Part shown: positions 24,629 to 33,762 of the stretch, in pieces
How the letters are laid out: every line of letters begins with the position of its first letter
Position numbering within the stretch: position 1 is the first letter of the stretch
Assembly: GCF_000614585.1 (NCBI RefSeq)
Contig: NZ_BAKX01000005.1
Coordinates: 1 to 64,000, forward strand
Direction of reading: 5' to 3'
From: Porphyromonas gingivicanis JCM 15907
Lineage (GTDB): Bacteria; Bacteroidota; Bacteroidia; Bacteroidales; Porphyromonadaceae
DNA length: 64,000 nucleotides
The notes under the pieces: model-generated
What the model saw: the letters and a program-made list of their open reading frames with translations, nothing else
Database searches by the model: none
Told to the model about the DNA's origin: nothing
Translations under genes and position numbers: made by a program

Positions 24629-26344
24629 ATGAAAGCTTTTTTTCGACTCTTCCAACTCACTCCGAGAAGAGCCTATTTGCTTATGGCTCTCCTCTGCTGG
24701 CTACCTACTTGGATTATAGTACTCTCGGACAAGCAAACTTCGGAAAGTATCTTCCTTAGCTCTGCTCTTTTGGTCTTGGCAGCTCTATGTGTAGGGATGT
24801 TAGGGGCTATTGGAGGGCGCATTGCTCCTATCTTAGGGGCTGTTTGGCTTCTTTTCTTTCCAGCAGAAGTAGCTTCGTATGTCTTGGCGGGAGAGCCTGT
24901 TTCTTTTGGTTTGGTACAAGCTACATTTCAGACCAATTCGGGAGAATTGATGGAACTCTTCGGGCTTTATATCGTGATTGCAGCGATTACTTTACTTTAT
25001 TGGTTTATGTACTATTGGGCTTTTTTGGTATGGAAAAAGCGACCTATTGTACTCTCTGCCAAAATTCGCTCTGCCATTGCCGTGGCTTTCTTTCTTTTCT
25101 TAGGAGCAGTTGCGGTACAGATGTATAAGCTCCCCAATAAGCGTTCCACCGTGGCATTCAAACTCGACTTTGCAGTTACCTATACGGCATCCAAGCTCTG
25201 CAAGGTATTCCCGATAGATATTCTTTATAATACGGGGCGTTACATATCGGTGCGTCGGGAGGAGAGGTTCTACTCCAAGCAGATTGGTGATGGTGCTTTT
25301 GAGATAACTTCTTCTCCTATTACGGAGCAAATGCCTGCATCGGAATATCCAATTGTAGTATTTATTATCGGAGAGACGGGCAATGTGTCGCACTGGCAAC
25401 TCTATGGCTACGAACGCACGACTACTCCTCTTTTGGCGCAGAGGGAGCGTATGATTATTTTTTCGGATGTACTCTCGACAGCGACACTTACCTCTATTGC
25501 CGTGCCTATGATGATAAGTAGGTCTACACCGCACGACTTCAAACGTTGGCAACATGAGGGCAGTTTGATTCATTTGTTTAATAAGGCGGGTTTTTTGACC
25601 GCATGGCTGGGCAATCAAGCCTCGAACTTTGCCATTGTTCGTGCTTCTTCCAACAAGGTAGATTATTACTTTAATACGGGTAAAGATGTCGAGAATTTGG
25701 TCTCTTATGATACTGTCATGCTCGCTCCTCTGGATGATTATTTGACCTCTGTTGTAGAGCGCAAACAGCCGGCTTGTATCGTGATGCATACCATGGGAAG
25801 CCACTTCCGCTACGATGCTCGCTATCCCATCGAGTTTGAATGCTTTACTCCTACTACTCGTAGCTATAAAACTACTAATAGCGTGCTTCATCCCTCTAAT
25901 CACAAAGCCCTTATCAATAGTTACGATAATTCCATTCTTTATACCGATTTCTTCCTTAATGAAGTTGCAAAACGCATTGATGCACTCGACCGACCAGCCC
26001 TCTTTCTCTATGCTCCCGACCATGGTGAAGGATTAGGAGAGATAGACCCTCGAGCTCTGTTGCATGGGTCGGAACACCCTTTGAGAGATGAGCTTCAAAT
26101 CCCCCTCATTATCGTGTATAACAAAGCCTATGAAAGGCTTAATGCTCCGCTCGTTCGGACTTTGCAGGAGAAACGAAATACCCCTATTAGCATAGTCGAT
26201 ATACCTCCTTTGTTGGTACGACTTTCGGGTATTGCTTCGCCCGACTTTCCTATCTCGGTGGCAGATACTACCTATCGCCCTCGCAAGCGTTACTATTTGA
26301 GTCCTAATCTAAAGGTGCGCTCGGCAGACGATACACTGCATTAA
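24629..26344 (+). CDS. Lipid A phosphoethanolamine transferase-like protein (EptA/sulfatase superfamily)
   Basis: A 571-residue protein with about five N-terminal transmembrane segments (residues 15-170) and a periplasmic catalytic domain. FIIGETGNVSHWQLYGYER is the EptA-type metal/nucleophile region, with the Thr of GET as the expected phosphoethanolamine-accepting residue; VMHTMGSHFRYDARYP, YDNSILYTDFFL and LYAPDHGEGLGE complete the metal site. Members transfer phosphoethanolamine from phosphatidylethanolamine to lipid A or core sugars, affecting resistance to cationic peptides. The ATG at 24629 (MKAFFRLFQ) starts next to the first membrane segment; an in-frame ATG at 24587 would add 14 polar residues. 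Confidence 0.85.
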   Translation: MKAFFRLFQLTPRRAYLLMALLCWLPTWIIVLSDKQTSESIFLSSALLVLAALCVGMLGAIGGRIAPILGAVWLLFFPAEVASYVLAGEPVSFGLVQATFQTNSGELMELFGLYIVIAAITLLYWFMYYWAFLVWKKRPIVLSAKIRSAIAVAFFLFLGAVAVQMYKLPNKRSTVAFKLDFAVTYTASKLCKVFPIDILYNTGRYISVRREERFYSKQIGDGAFEITSSPITEQMPASEYPIVVFIIGETGNVSHWQLYGYERTTTPLLAQRERMIIFSDVLSTATLTSIAVPMMISRSTPHDFKRWQHEGSLIHLFNKAGFLTAWLGNQASNFAIVRASSNKVDYYFNTGKDVENLVSYDTVMLAPLDDYLTSVVERKQPACIVMHTMGSHFRYDARYPIEFECFTPTTRSYKTTNSVLHPSNHKALINSYDNSILYTDFFLNEVAKRIDALDRPALFLYAPDHGEGLGEIDPRALLHGSEHPLRDELQIPLIIVYNKAYERLNAPLVRTLQEKRNTPISIVDIPPLLVRLSGIASPDFPISVADTTYRPRKRYYLSPNLKVRSADDTLH

Positions 26345-26362
26345 AGATATAGAACGAGATGC

Positions 26363-26392
26363 TTGTAACGACCGAAATAATACGTAATTTTG
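26363..26392 (+). promoter_or_regulatory. Bacteroidetes-type promoter of the threonine dehydrogenase gene
   Basis: TTG (26363-26365), exactly 19 bp, then TAATTTTG (26385-26392), matching the TTTG/TAnnTTTG consensus. The transcript would start near 26400, about 40 nt before the ATG at 26440. Confidence 0.65.
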
Positions 26393-26439
26393 CACTGTCC
26401 TTTTGAAAGGCGTAATATAGTACTAATCAATCAAGCGTA

Positions 26440-27395
26440 ATGAAAAATATTCTCATTATCGGCTCTACCGGTCAGATCGGTTCAGAGCTTGCTCTGAAGT
26501 TGAGGGAAACATATCCCTCTGGTAATGTTGTAGCAGGATACATTCCTGGGGCTGAGCCAAAGGAGCGTTGGCAGAGACTGGTCCTTGCGAAGTGGTAGAT
26601 ATTACCAATGCGCAACAAATAGCAGAAGTTGTAGATAAGTATAAGGTAGATACGATTTACAACCTTGCCGCACTTCTTAGTGCCGTAGCAGAAGCGAAGC
26701 CTCAACTCGCGTGGCACATCGGTTTGGGCGGACTTTTCAATGTTTTGGAAGTAGCTCGTGAGAAGAAGTGTGCCGTATTTACTCCCAGCTCTATTGGAGC
26801 TTTTGGAGAAGATACTCCTAAGGACAAGACCCCTCAAGATACTATTCAACGCCCTAAGACAATGTATGGGGTAACCAAAGTAGCAGGAGAGTTGCTCAGC
26901 GACTATTACTTCAAACGTTTCGGAGTAGATACTCGTTCGGTACGTTTCCCTGGGCTTATTTCTAACGTTACGCTACCCGGTGGTGGTACTACCGATTATG
27001 CGGTGGATATTTACTATGCAGCGGTAAAAGAGGGACGCTTTGTATGTCCTATCAAGGAGGGTACTTACATGGATATGATGTATATGCCCGATGCGCTTCG
27101 TGCTTGTATCGAATTGATGGAAGCAGACCCTACACGTTTGGTACACCGTAATTCATTCAACATCGCATCTATGAGCTTTGAACCCAGTCAGATTGCTGCT
27201 GCGGTGAAGAAGTTAATACCTAATTTCGAGATGACTTACGATGTAGACCCTCTTCGTCAAGGTATTGCCGAGTCTTGGCCTAACTCTTTGGATGATAGTT
27301 GCGCCCGTGCTGAGTGGGATTGGAAGCCACAGTACGATATGGACTCTATGAGCGAAGATATGATTCGCATCCTCAAAGAGCGTTACGGCAAATAA
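26440..27395 (+). CDS. NAD-dependent L-threonine 3-dehydrogenase, epimerase type (apparent single-base frameshift)
   Basis: From ATG 26440, MKNILIIGSTGQIGSELAL shows the GxxGxxG NAD-binding motif. The frame breaks near 26562-26563: one missing G in AAAGG (P-K-G-A-L-A-E-T) joins it to ALAETGPCEVVDITN and the rest of the protein to 27395, 318 residues in total, the normal family length. SSIGAFGEDTPKDKTPQ and MYGVTKVAGE (the YxxxK pair) match the short-chain threonine dehydrogenases, which oxidise threonine to 2-amino-3-ketobutyrate. No partner ligase gene is nearby. Confidence 0.85.
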
Positions 27396-27448
27396 GTATT
27401 GATTGCTTTTCTTTCTCTCCTTCGGGGGTAGAAAAGAGCTACTAATAA

Positions 27449-27486
27449 ACCCCTTGTTCTATGGTTGTAGAGCAAGGGGTATTTTT
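27449..27486 (+). terminator. Terminator after threonine dehydrogenase
   Basis: ACCCCTTGTT (27449-27458) pairs with AGCAAGGGGT (27471-27480) with one mismatch, followed by ATTTTTAT. The rest of the gap to 27630 has no visible gene. Confidence 0.7.
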
Positions 27487-27630
27487 ATAAGTGGGTGGTT
27501 AGAGGTCTTTTGGGAACTCTCTTCCCGAGAGTACTTTGTCTTCCTATTGTGAGAGCGAGGGATACCCTTCGAGAGGGCGGAAGTAGGGTTCTCTTTTGCT
27601 GAACCTATTCAGCCATGCTGGGCGTTACTC

Positions 27631-28149
27631 TTAATAGAAGAAGTGGGGGAATAGCTCCGTAAAATCGCCCTCCGTTGCCAAGGCAAACGTAAAAATCAAG
27701 TAAAGTGCGGAGAAGATAAAGCCGAAGATAGCTCCGAAAACGATGAGTCCGAGTGCTCTTTTGCTCTTTCTTTTTGCCTCTTGATAATCGCCTCTACGGT
27801 AGGCAGACTGCACTCCTGCCGAGCTGATAATGGCGAAGATGCCCAAGATTTGACAGCAAAATAGCGTGATGAGCACCGACCAAACCAAATAGGAGGGAGG
27901 GCAGGGTTCCTTATACTCTTCTACTATGAAATCTCTCTGTGCCGAGGGAGATGTATAGGAGGGTGGAGGAGTGGTGGGCTGAGGTCTCAAGTGTCGTGCC
28001 ACTTCGAATACCTGCGAGGCTTTTTTCCAATCGGGCATACCCTCTGTCCATATTGGAGTGTCGAGGGTAATATCTCTTTTCAAAAGTTCCTCTAAAGTAA
28101 AGGGGCCCTGCTGTTGTTCATGCAGAATGCAGTAGTATAATTTATCCAT
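27631..28149 (-). CDS. GYF_2-domain / CD225-dispanin membrane protein
   Basis: A 172-residue protein. Residues 1-55 resemble the GYF_2 domain of bacterial proteins (LYYCILHEQQQGPFTLEEL.., PIWTEGMPDWKKASQV). After a Pro/Ser-rich linker comes a CD225/dispanin domain: a membrane segment (LVWSVLITLFCCQILGIFAI), the loop SAYRRGDYQEAKRKSKRA, and a second membrane segment (LGLIVFGAIFGFIFSALYLI). The dispanin family includes the vertebrate antiviral IFITMs; the bacterial function is unknown. The ATG at 28149 (MDKLYYC) is preferred to the one at 28170. It stands alone, away from other genes. Confidence 0.8.
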   Translation of the reverse strand: MDKLYYCILHEQQQGPFTLEELLKRDITLDTPIWTEGMPDWKKASQVFEVARHLRPQPTTPPPSYTSPSAQRDFIVEEYKEPCPPSYLVWSVLITLFCCQILGIFAIISSAGVQSAYRRGDYQEAKRKSKRALGLIVFGAIFGFIFSALYLIFTFALATEGDFTELFPHFFY

Positions 28150-28325
28150 AGGTCGGTAGCGACTAATCATTTGTCATTGTTCTTTTGAGCCTATTGCTTG
28201 GAAGGATGTGTGTCCTTTTTTCTATCCCAATGGTGGTAAGCCCTTAAAGTATTATAATTTTATTTCGTAAAGGTATATCTTTTTGTTGCAATAGAGATGT
28301 GTGCCAGAAGAAAAGGCAATAGAAA

Positions 28326-28368
28326 AAGGTCTTATCAGAAGAAGATATTATTCTCTTGATAAGACCTT
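28326..28368 (-). terminator. Terminator downstream of miaB
   Basis: A perfect 12-bp stem, AAGGTCTTATCA (28326-28337) with TGATAAGACCTT (28357-28368). On the minus strand it is followed by TTTTTCT. It lies about 210 bp after the miaB stop, beyond the 22-bp repeat element. Confidence 0.65.
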
Positions 28369-28427
28369 ATGAATAGGTATCGTATAGCTTGTTAGAAGTG
28401 CCTTTGGGGCAGGGAGAACCAAAGGTA

Positions 28428-28561
28428 TAATCCTTCAGAGAGTTTGCACGGAAGGTTTTGCAAGTTTGCACGGAGGGTTTTGTGCAAAAGGGTCTATGCT
28501 TTTTCAAGAAACCATAGACCCTTTTGAGTGAAAGCATAGACCCTTTTGAAACGAAGGATTA
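28428..28561. repeat. Dispersed 22-bp-lattice minisatellite element with terminal inverted repeats, locus C
   Basis: The ends TAATCCTTC (28428-28436) and GAAGGATTA (28553-28561) are perfect 9-bp inverted repeats. Inside, GTTTGCACGG occurs at 28442 and 28464 and CATAGACCCTTTTG at 28513 and 28535, each pair exactly 22 bp apart; a unit in the opposite sense (GGGTCTATGCTTTT) lies between. This is a MITE-like element holding a short minisatellite in mixed orientation, in the 3' region of miaB. Confidence 0.8.
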
Positions 28562-28576
28562 AACCCTTGAGAACTT

Positions 28577-29953
28577 TTATTGCTGCCCTTGCTCCACCTC
28601 TGTGGAAACTTCTCGCCCTAAGAGTGTGGCAGACGTGGCTTCGAGTACCTCTACCTGTACGAAGCTACCGATGCGTGCCTTGACTTTGGGGAATACCACT
28701 ACCTTGTTTTGCGAGGTACGTCCAAAAAGTTCGTTGGGCGACTTTTTGCTCACCCCCTCCACGAGTACCTCAAATTGCTTGCCTATATCGCTCTTGTTGG
28801 AGCTAAGGCTCAATTCGTTTTGTAGAGCAATCATTTCGTTAAGACGTCGTAGTTTGGTCTCTTCGGGTACATCGTCTTCGAGATATTTCGCTGCGTAAGT
28901 GCCAGGTCGTTCACTGTATTTGAACATGAAGGCAGAGTCGAAGTGTACCCTACGCATAATGTCGAGCGTCTCTTGGAAATCCTCTTCCGTCTCTCCACAG
29001 AAGCCACAAAAGGCGTCCGTTCCTATGGCACAGTCGGGCATAGCCTTGTGGATGGCAGCTACTCTATCGAGATACCATTCGCGAGTGTAGCTTCTCTTCA
29101 TGAGTTTCAGTATCCGATTGCTACCGCTCTGTACAGGCAGGTGGATGTGCTTGCAGATGTTGGGGTAGCGCGCCATTATAGCGATGGTCTTGTCGCTCAT
29201 ATCCTTGGGGTGGGGCGAAGTGAAGCGGATGCGCATCTTGGGGGCACGCTCTGCTACGGCTTGCAGTAGGTCGGCAAAGTCGAAGAGGGTACCATCTTCC
29301 TGTTTGATTTGATACGAATTGACATTCTGCCCGAGGAGTGTTACTTCTCGATAGCCCAATTGTACCATGTGATCTATTTCTCGGAGTATGCTCTCTACCT
29401 CTCGGCTACGCTCGTGCCCACGTGTGTAGGGTACTATGCAGTAGGTGCAGTAGTTGTCGCACCCACGCATAATGGAGACAAAGCCCGTGATGTGAAGCCC
29501 TTCCATCTTGAGGGGGATAACATCGCGGTAGGTCTCGGTGCGTGAAAGCTCTATGTTCATCGCTTTTTGCCCCATTTCTACAGCAGCAAATAGGTTGGGT
29601 AGGTCGGCATAGGCATCAGGCCCCGCCACAATATCTACACCATGATTGTCAATAAGATCTTGGCGTACTCGTTCTGCCATGCAACCTAAAACCCCTATTA
29701 TAGAGGGGTGTTTGTGTTTGCGACGGCAAGCATTATAGTATTCCAAGCGGTTAAGTACTTTCTTCTCGGCATTGTCTCGTACCGAACAGGTATTGATTAG
29801 CAAGGCATCTGCTTGCTCGGGCGAGTCTGTTATCTCGTAGCCCGCCATCTCCATGATAGCAGCTACTACTTCAGAGTCGGCTACGTTCATTTGACAACCA
29901 TAGGTTTCTATGTGTACTTTCCGTGATATATTTTTGCTTTCTGTGGGTTGCAT
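28577..29953 (-). CDS. miaB: tRNA-2-methylthio-N6-dimethylallyladenosine synthase MiaB
   Basis: A 458-residue radical SAM methylthiotransferase. The N-terminal UPF0004 domain has TYGCQMNVADSE plus later cysteines for one iron-sulfur cluster, the radical SAM core has MRGCDNYCTYCIVPYTRG (CxxxCxxC), and the C-terminus is a TRAM domain. It adds the 2-methylthio group to i6A37 of tRNAs reading UNN codons. The gene is monocistronic on the minus strand. The frame is intact over its full length. Confidence 0.96.
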   Translation of the reverse strand: MQPTESKNISRKVHIETYGCQMNVADSEVVAAIMEMAGYEITDSPEQADALLINTCSVRDNAEKKVLNRLEYYNACRRKHKHPSIIGVLGCMAERVRQDLIDNHGVDIVAGPDAYADLPNLFAAVEMGQKAMNIELSRTETYRDVIPLKMEGLHITGFVSIMRGCDNYCTYCIVPYTRGHERSREVESILREIDHMVQLGYREVTLLGQNVNSYQIKQEDGTLFDFADLLQAVAERAPKMRIRFTSPHPKDMSDKTIAIMARYPNICKHIHLPVQSGSNRILKLMKRSYTREWYLDRVAAIHKAMPDCAIGTDAFCGFCGETEEDFQETLDIMRRVHFDSAFMFKYSERPGTYAAKYLEDDVPEETKLRRLNEMIALQNELSLSSNKSDIGKQFEVLVEGVSKKSPNELFGRTSQNKVVVFPKVKARIGSFVQVEVLEATSATLLGREVSTEVEQGQQ

Positions 29954-30021
29954 TTTATGTAATCTTGTTTTAATCGGCTCGTTTGTATGGGTGGATAGAT
30001 AAAATATTATCTAAAATGTTT

Positions 30022-30052
30022 TTTGTAATATCAAATTAATTGTATATATTTG
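30022..30052 (+). promoter_or_regulatory. Consensus promoter with no gene directly downstream
   Basis: TTTG (30022-30025), exactly 19 bp, then TATATTTG (30045-30052): a full match to the Bacteroidetes promoter. The next plus-strand gene starts 400 bp away and has its own -7 candidate (TATCTTTG, 30331-30338), so this promoter probably makes a separate short RNA. Confidence 0.65.
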
Positions 30053-30059
30053 TAGTGAA

Positions 30060-30200
30060 TAATAGGACTTTTCATAAGTTAAGGTTTTGGTTATGTTGGG
30101 AGGGGTGAGCTGAGAAGTTCGCCCTTTCTGTGTGTAGAGGGCATTGCGTAGGAGTGTTTGCCACAGTAGGCAAAAGAAGACCCCCCATGTTTTTATGAGG
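30060..30200 (+). ncRNA. Candidate structured non-coding RNA
   Basis: Downstream of the promoter at 30022-30052 the sequence has no open frame of note but folds by eye into a closed multi-stem shape: TGGGAGGGGT near 30097 can pair with ACCCCCCA near 30180, enclosing GCCCTT..GAGGGC and TTTGCC..GGCAAA hairpins. It could be a small regulatory or 6S-like RNA. The boundaries are approximate and no Rfam family is claimed. Confidence 0.35.
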
Positions 30201-30450
30201 CACTGGGTACGCTGTAAACATCTCTTTGAACATTCTCTGCATTTTATTCCTTTACTACCAACCTATATTTCCTATAAAAGGTTCGGTAAAAAACATCCTT
30301 TTAGATAAGGATACTTTGATGAATACTTCGTATCTTTGGGTGTCCATACTCGGTACAAAAGTACAAAAGAGAATGTGAACTATTTAGAACAGAGACATGG
30401 CGCCTCTTAATACAAAATATTCATAAGGATAATAGACACAGAGGAAAAAG

Positions 30451-31941
30451 ATGAAAACCAAAATTATGTCGGCAGAAGAAGCCGCAGCCTTTATTCAAAA
30501 TGGAGATAACGTTGGGTTTAGTGGTTTTACTCCAGCGGGTTGTCCAAAAGTAGTACCCGCAGCACTTGCTCGTCGTGCCAAAGCAGAGCACGAGGCAGGG
30601 CGTCCTTTTGCCATCGGGATGTTTACCGGTGCATCAACGGGCGATCGTCTTGATGGCGAATTGGCTCGTGCTAATGCAATAAAGTTCCGCACACCTTATC
30701 AGTCCAATAAAGATCTTCGTAAGTTAATCAATACAGGAGGTACACAATATTTCGATATGCACCTTTCTATGCTGGCACAGGAGTTACGCTATGGGTTTTT
30801 AGGTCCCGTAGATGTAGCTATTGTAGAGGCTGCCGATGTAACCGAAGATGGTCAGATCGTACCTACTTCGGGTGTGGGGATACTCCCCACTATATGCCGC
30901 ATGGCGAAAAAGATTATCATCGAGCTTAACGAGAAGCACCCTAAAGAAATTCGTGGTATCCATGATTTGGTAGAGCCTCTCGACCCTCCTCACAGGAAAG
31001 AGTTACCTATTTATACGCCCAGCGACCGTATCGGTAAGCCCTATATACAGGTAGACCCCGAGAAGATTGTTGCCATTGTACATACGAGCGAACCTAACGA
31101 TGAGGGCGATTTCGCTCCCTTGGACGAAGTTACGAAGGCTATTGGAGACAATGTGGCTCGTTTCTTGGCCAATGAACTCAAGTGCGGACGCATTCCTAAA
31201 GAGTTTCTTCCTATCCAAAGTGGGGTAGGTAATGTGGCGAACGCTGTTTTAGGTTCATTGGGAGACAATGAGGTAATTCCTGCTTTCGATATATATACGG
31301 AGGTTATTCAAGACTCTGTAATTGCATTGATGAAAAAGGGGAGAGTACGTTTTGCCAGTGGTTGCTCTCTTTCGGTGAGTCGCTCTGCTATAAAAGAGGT
31401 ATATAGTAACCTCGATTTCTTCCGCGACAAATTATTGCTCCGTCCTGTAGAGTACTCCAATAGTCCCGAGATTGTACGCCGATTAGGTGTTATTACCATC
31501 AATACCGCTCTTGAAGCGGACATCTTCGGTAATATCAACTCTACCCACGTTAATGGTACTCGTATGATGAACGGCTTGGGTGGCTCAGGAGACTTTACTC
31601 GCAATGCCTTTATATCTATATTCACCACCCCCTCTACCGCCAAGGAGGGTAAGGTAAGTGCTTTTGTACCTATGGTATCGCACGTAGATCATAGTGAGCA
31701 TTCGGTAAAGGTTATTATCACAGAGTATGGTATTGCCGACTTGAGAGGTCTCTCTCCTCGCCAAAGAGCGCGTTGCATTATTGATAATTGTGTACACCCT
31801 GATTATAGACCTCTTCTCAATGAGTATCTCGAAAGAGGCATTGAGGGGCAAACACCACAAGACCTCGACAACTGTTTTGCTTTCCACAAAGCAGCTATCG
31901 AGAAAGGGGATATGCGCTTGGCGGAGTACTCCAAGAAGTAA
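30451..31941 (+). CDS. Acetyl-CoA hydrolase/transferase family: succinyl-CoA:acetate-type CoA transferase
   Basis: A 496-residue protein. FSGFTPAGCPKVVP near residue 24 and FDIYTEVIQDSVI near residue 285 are family signatures; the Glu of YTEV is the expected catalytic residue that carries CoA as a thioester. GLGGSGDFTRNAF and ITEYGIADLRGLSPRQRA are conserved C-terminal blocks. Family members move CoA between succinate, acetate, propionate or 4-hydroxybutyrate. The next gene, PEP carboxykinase, supports a place in succinate/propionate-forming fermentation. A leader of about 105 nt is inferred from the -7 candidate at 30331. Confidence 0.9.
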   Translation: MKTKIMSAEEAAAFIQNGDNVGFSGFTPAGCPKVVPAALARRAKAEHEAGRPFAIGMFTGASTGDRLDGELARANAIKFRTPYQSNKDLRKLINTGGTQYFDMHLSMLAQELRYGFLGPVDVAIVEAADVTEDGQIVPTSGVGILPTICRMAKKIIIELNEKHPKEIRGIHDLVEPLDPPHRKELPIYTPSDRIGKPYIQVDPEKIVAIVHTSEPNDEGDFAPLDEVTKAIGDNVARFLANELKCGRIPKEFLPIQSGVGNVANAVLGSLGDNEVIPAFDIYTEVIQDSVIALMKKGRVRFASGCSLSVSRSAIKEVYSNLDFFRDKLLLRPVEYSNSPEIVRRLGVITINTALEADIFGNINSTHVNGTRMMNGLGGSGDFTRNAFISIFTTPSTAKEGKVSAFVPMVSHVDHSEHSVKVIITEYGIADLRGLSPRQRARCIIDNCVHPDYRPLLNEYLERGIEGQTPQDLDNCFAFHKAAIEKGDMRLAEYSKK

Positions 31942-31989
31942 ATGACCCTGCGAATAGAAAAGATTGAACATACATTTTATAAGTAATAG

Positions 31990-33603
31990 ATGATGAAAAC
32001 ACCAGATTTAAGTAAGTACAATATCCACGATGCTGCCGAGATTGTCTACAATCCCTCGTATGAGCAACTCTATGCAGAGGAGACCAAGCCTGAATTGACA
32101 GGCTATGAAAAGGGACAAGTGACAGAACTCGGAGCTGTTAACGTGATGACAGGAGTCTATACAGGACGTTCGCCCAAGGATAAATTCTTCGTAATGGACG
32201 ATACGACCCGTGATACCATTTGGTGGACTTCCGACGAATACAAGAACGATAATAAGCCCATTACTCCAGAGGCTTGGAAAGAATTGAAGCGTATTGCTAC
32301 GGAACAACTCTCTAACAAACGTCTCTTCGTAGTAGATGCTTTTTGCGGAGCTAACCCCAATAGCCGTCTTAAACTCCGTTTCATTATGGAGGTGGCTTGG
32401 CAGGCACACTTTGTGAAGAATATGTTTATCCGTCCTACCGATGAAGAGTTGGCAAATTTTGGAGAGCCTGATTTCGTTATCATGAACGCTTCTAAGGCTA
32501 AGGTGGATAATTATAAGGAGTTGGGATTGAACTCAGAGACAGCCGTAGTTTTCAACCTTACTGAAAAGATCCAAATCATCTTGAACACATGGTATGGTGG
32601 TGAGATGAAAAAGGGTATGTTCTCTTATATGAACTACCTAAATCCGCTCAACGGACGTGCTTCTATGCACTGCTCTGCTAATACCAGTCTTGATGGTAAG
32701 GAAACAGCTATCTTCTTCGGACTTTCGGGAACGGGTAAAACCACACTCTCTACCGATCCTAAGCGTCAGCTCATCGGAGATGACGAGCATGGATGGGACG
32801 ATGATGGAGTCTTCAACTACGAAGGTGGTTGCTATGCTAAGGTTATCGACCTAAGTAAAGAAAGCGAACCCGATATTTATAAGGCTATCCGTCGTGATGC
32901 TTTGCTCGAAAACGTTACCGTAGATGCTAATGGTAAGATAGACTTTACGGATAAGAGCGTTACAGAAAATACGCGTGTGTCCTATCCTATCTATCATATC
33001 GATAACATCGTTAAGCCTGTTTCTAAGGCAGGACATGCCAATAAGGTTATCTTCCTTTCGGCAGATGCTTTCGGAGTGTTGCCTCCAGTATCTATACTCA
33101 CTCCAGAGCAGACACAATACTACTTCTTGAGTGGATTTACGGCTAAGTTGGCAGGTACAGAGCGTGGTATTACTGAGCCTACGCCTACTTTCTCAGCTTG
33201 CTTTGGTGCAGCCTTCCTCTCACTCCACCCTACTAAGTATGGACAAGAGTTGGTAAAACGTATGGAAGCTGTCGGAGCTAAGGCTTACCTTGTAAATACA
33301 GGTTGGAACGGAACAGGCAAACGTATCTCTATTAAGGATACACGTGGTATTATTGATGCTATTTTGGACGGTTCTATCGACAAGGCACCTACTAAGAAGA
33401 TTCCTTTCTTCGACTTCGAAGTACCTACTGCTTTGCCCGGTGTAGATAGCAATATTCTCGATCCTCGCGACACCTACAAAGATGCTTCCGAATGGGAAAA
33501 CAAGGCGAAAGACTTGGCAGAGCGCTTTGTGAAGAACTTTACTAAGTTCACAGGCAACGAAGCCGGTAAAGCTCTTGTAGATGCAGGTCCTAAGGTAGAC
33601 TAA
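31990..33603 (+). CDS. pckA: Phosphoenolpyruvate carboxykinase (ATP)
   Basis: A 537-residue enzyme of the ATP-dependent class. [14 protein letters not shown] is the P-loop, [24 protein letters not shown] holds the metal and substrate residues, and [11 protein letters not shown] follows towards the C-terminus. In succinate-producing Bacteroidetes it runs in the carboxylating direction, fixing CO2 on PEP to give oxaloacetate and ATP. It lies 48 bp after the CoA transferase, probably in one operon, and ends at a strong terminator. Confidence 0.97.
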   Translation: MMKTPDLSKYNIHDAAEIVYNPSYEQLYAEETKPELTGYEKGQVTELGAVNVMTGVYTGRSPKDKFFVMDDTTRDTIWWTSDEYKNDNKPITPEAWKELKRIATEQLSNKRLFVVDAFCGANPNSRLKLRFIMEVAWQAHFVKNMFIRPTDEELANFGEPDFVIMNASKAKVDNYKELGLNSETAVVFNLTEKIQIILNTWYGGEMKKGMFSYMNYLNPLNGRASMHCSANTSLDGKETAIFFGLSGTGKTTLSTDPKRQLIGDDEHGWDDDGVFNYEGGCYAKVIDLSKESEPDIYKAIRRDALLENVTVDANGKIDFTDKSVTENTRVSYPIYHIDNIVKPVSKAGHANKVIFLSADAFGVLPPVSILTPEQTQYYFLSGFTAKLAGTERGITEPTPTFSACFGAAFLSLHPTKYGQELVKRMEAVGAKAYLVNTGWNGTGKRISIKDTRGIIDAILDGSIDKAPTKKIPFFDFEVPTALPGVDSNILDPRDTYKDASEWENKAKDLAERFVKNFTKFTGNEAGKALVDAGPKVD

Positions 33604-33653
33604 TTGCTATCATTTGAGCGTCTCACTTAGAGACTTTATGAGCTAAAAAAGAA

Positions 33654-33684
33654 GGGAAGCAACATTGTGTTGCTTCCCTTTTTC
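33654..33684 (+). terminator. Rho-independent-like terminator of pckA
   Basis: GGGAAGCAACA (33654-33664) pairs perfectly with TGTTGCTTCCC (33668-33678) around a 3-base loop, followed by TTTTTC. Confidence 0.9.
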
Positions 33685-33762
33685 TTTCAATAGAGGATTG
33701 GGATTTGCTCTTATACCAAGAGGAGAGCGCAATAATTGCAAGAGAGCGCTCGATAGCCTTTG

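Noticed and set aside
25100-26023. A 307-codon open frame on the minus strand
   Set aside because: It lies wholly opposite the phosphoethanolamine-transferase-like gene, which has clear family motifs; the product looks like antisense translation.
28428-28561. CRISPR array
   Set aside because: The units are degenerate, contiguous and in both orientations, with no constant repeat separated by unique spacers and no cas genes.
30095-30165. Thiamine pyrophosphate riboswitch-like words (GGGGTG..CTGAGA and GCGTAGGA)
   Set aside because: The distinctive ACCTGATCTGG segment and its stem are missing, the spacing is wrong, and the downstream gene is a CoA transferase, not a thiamine gene.
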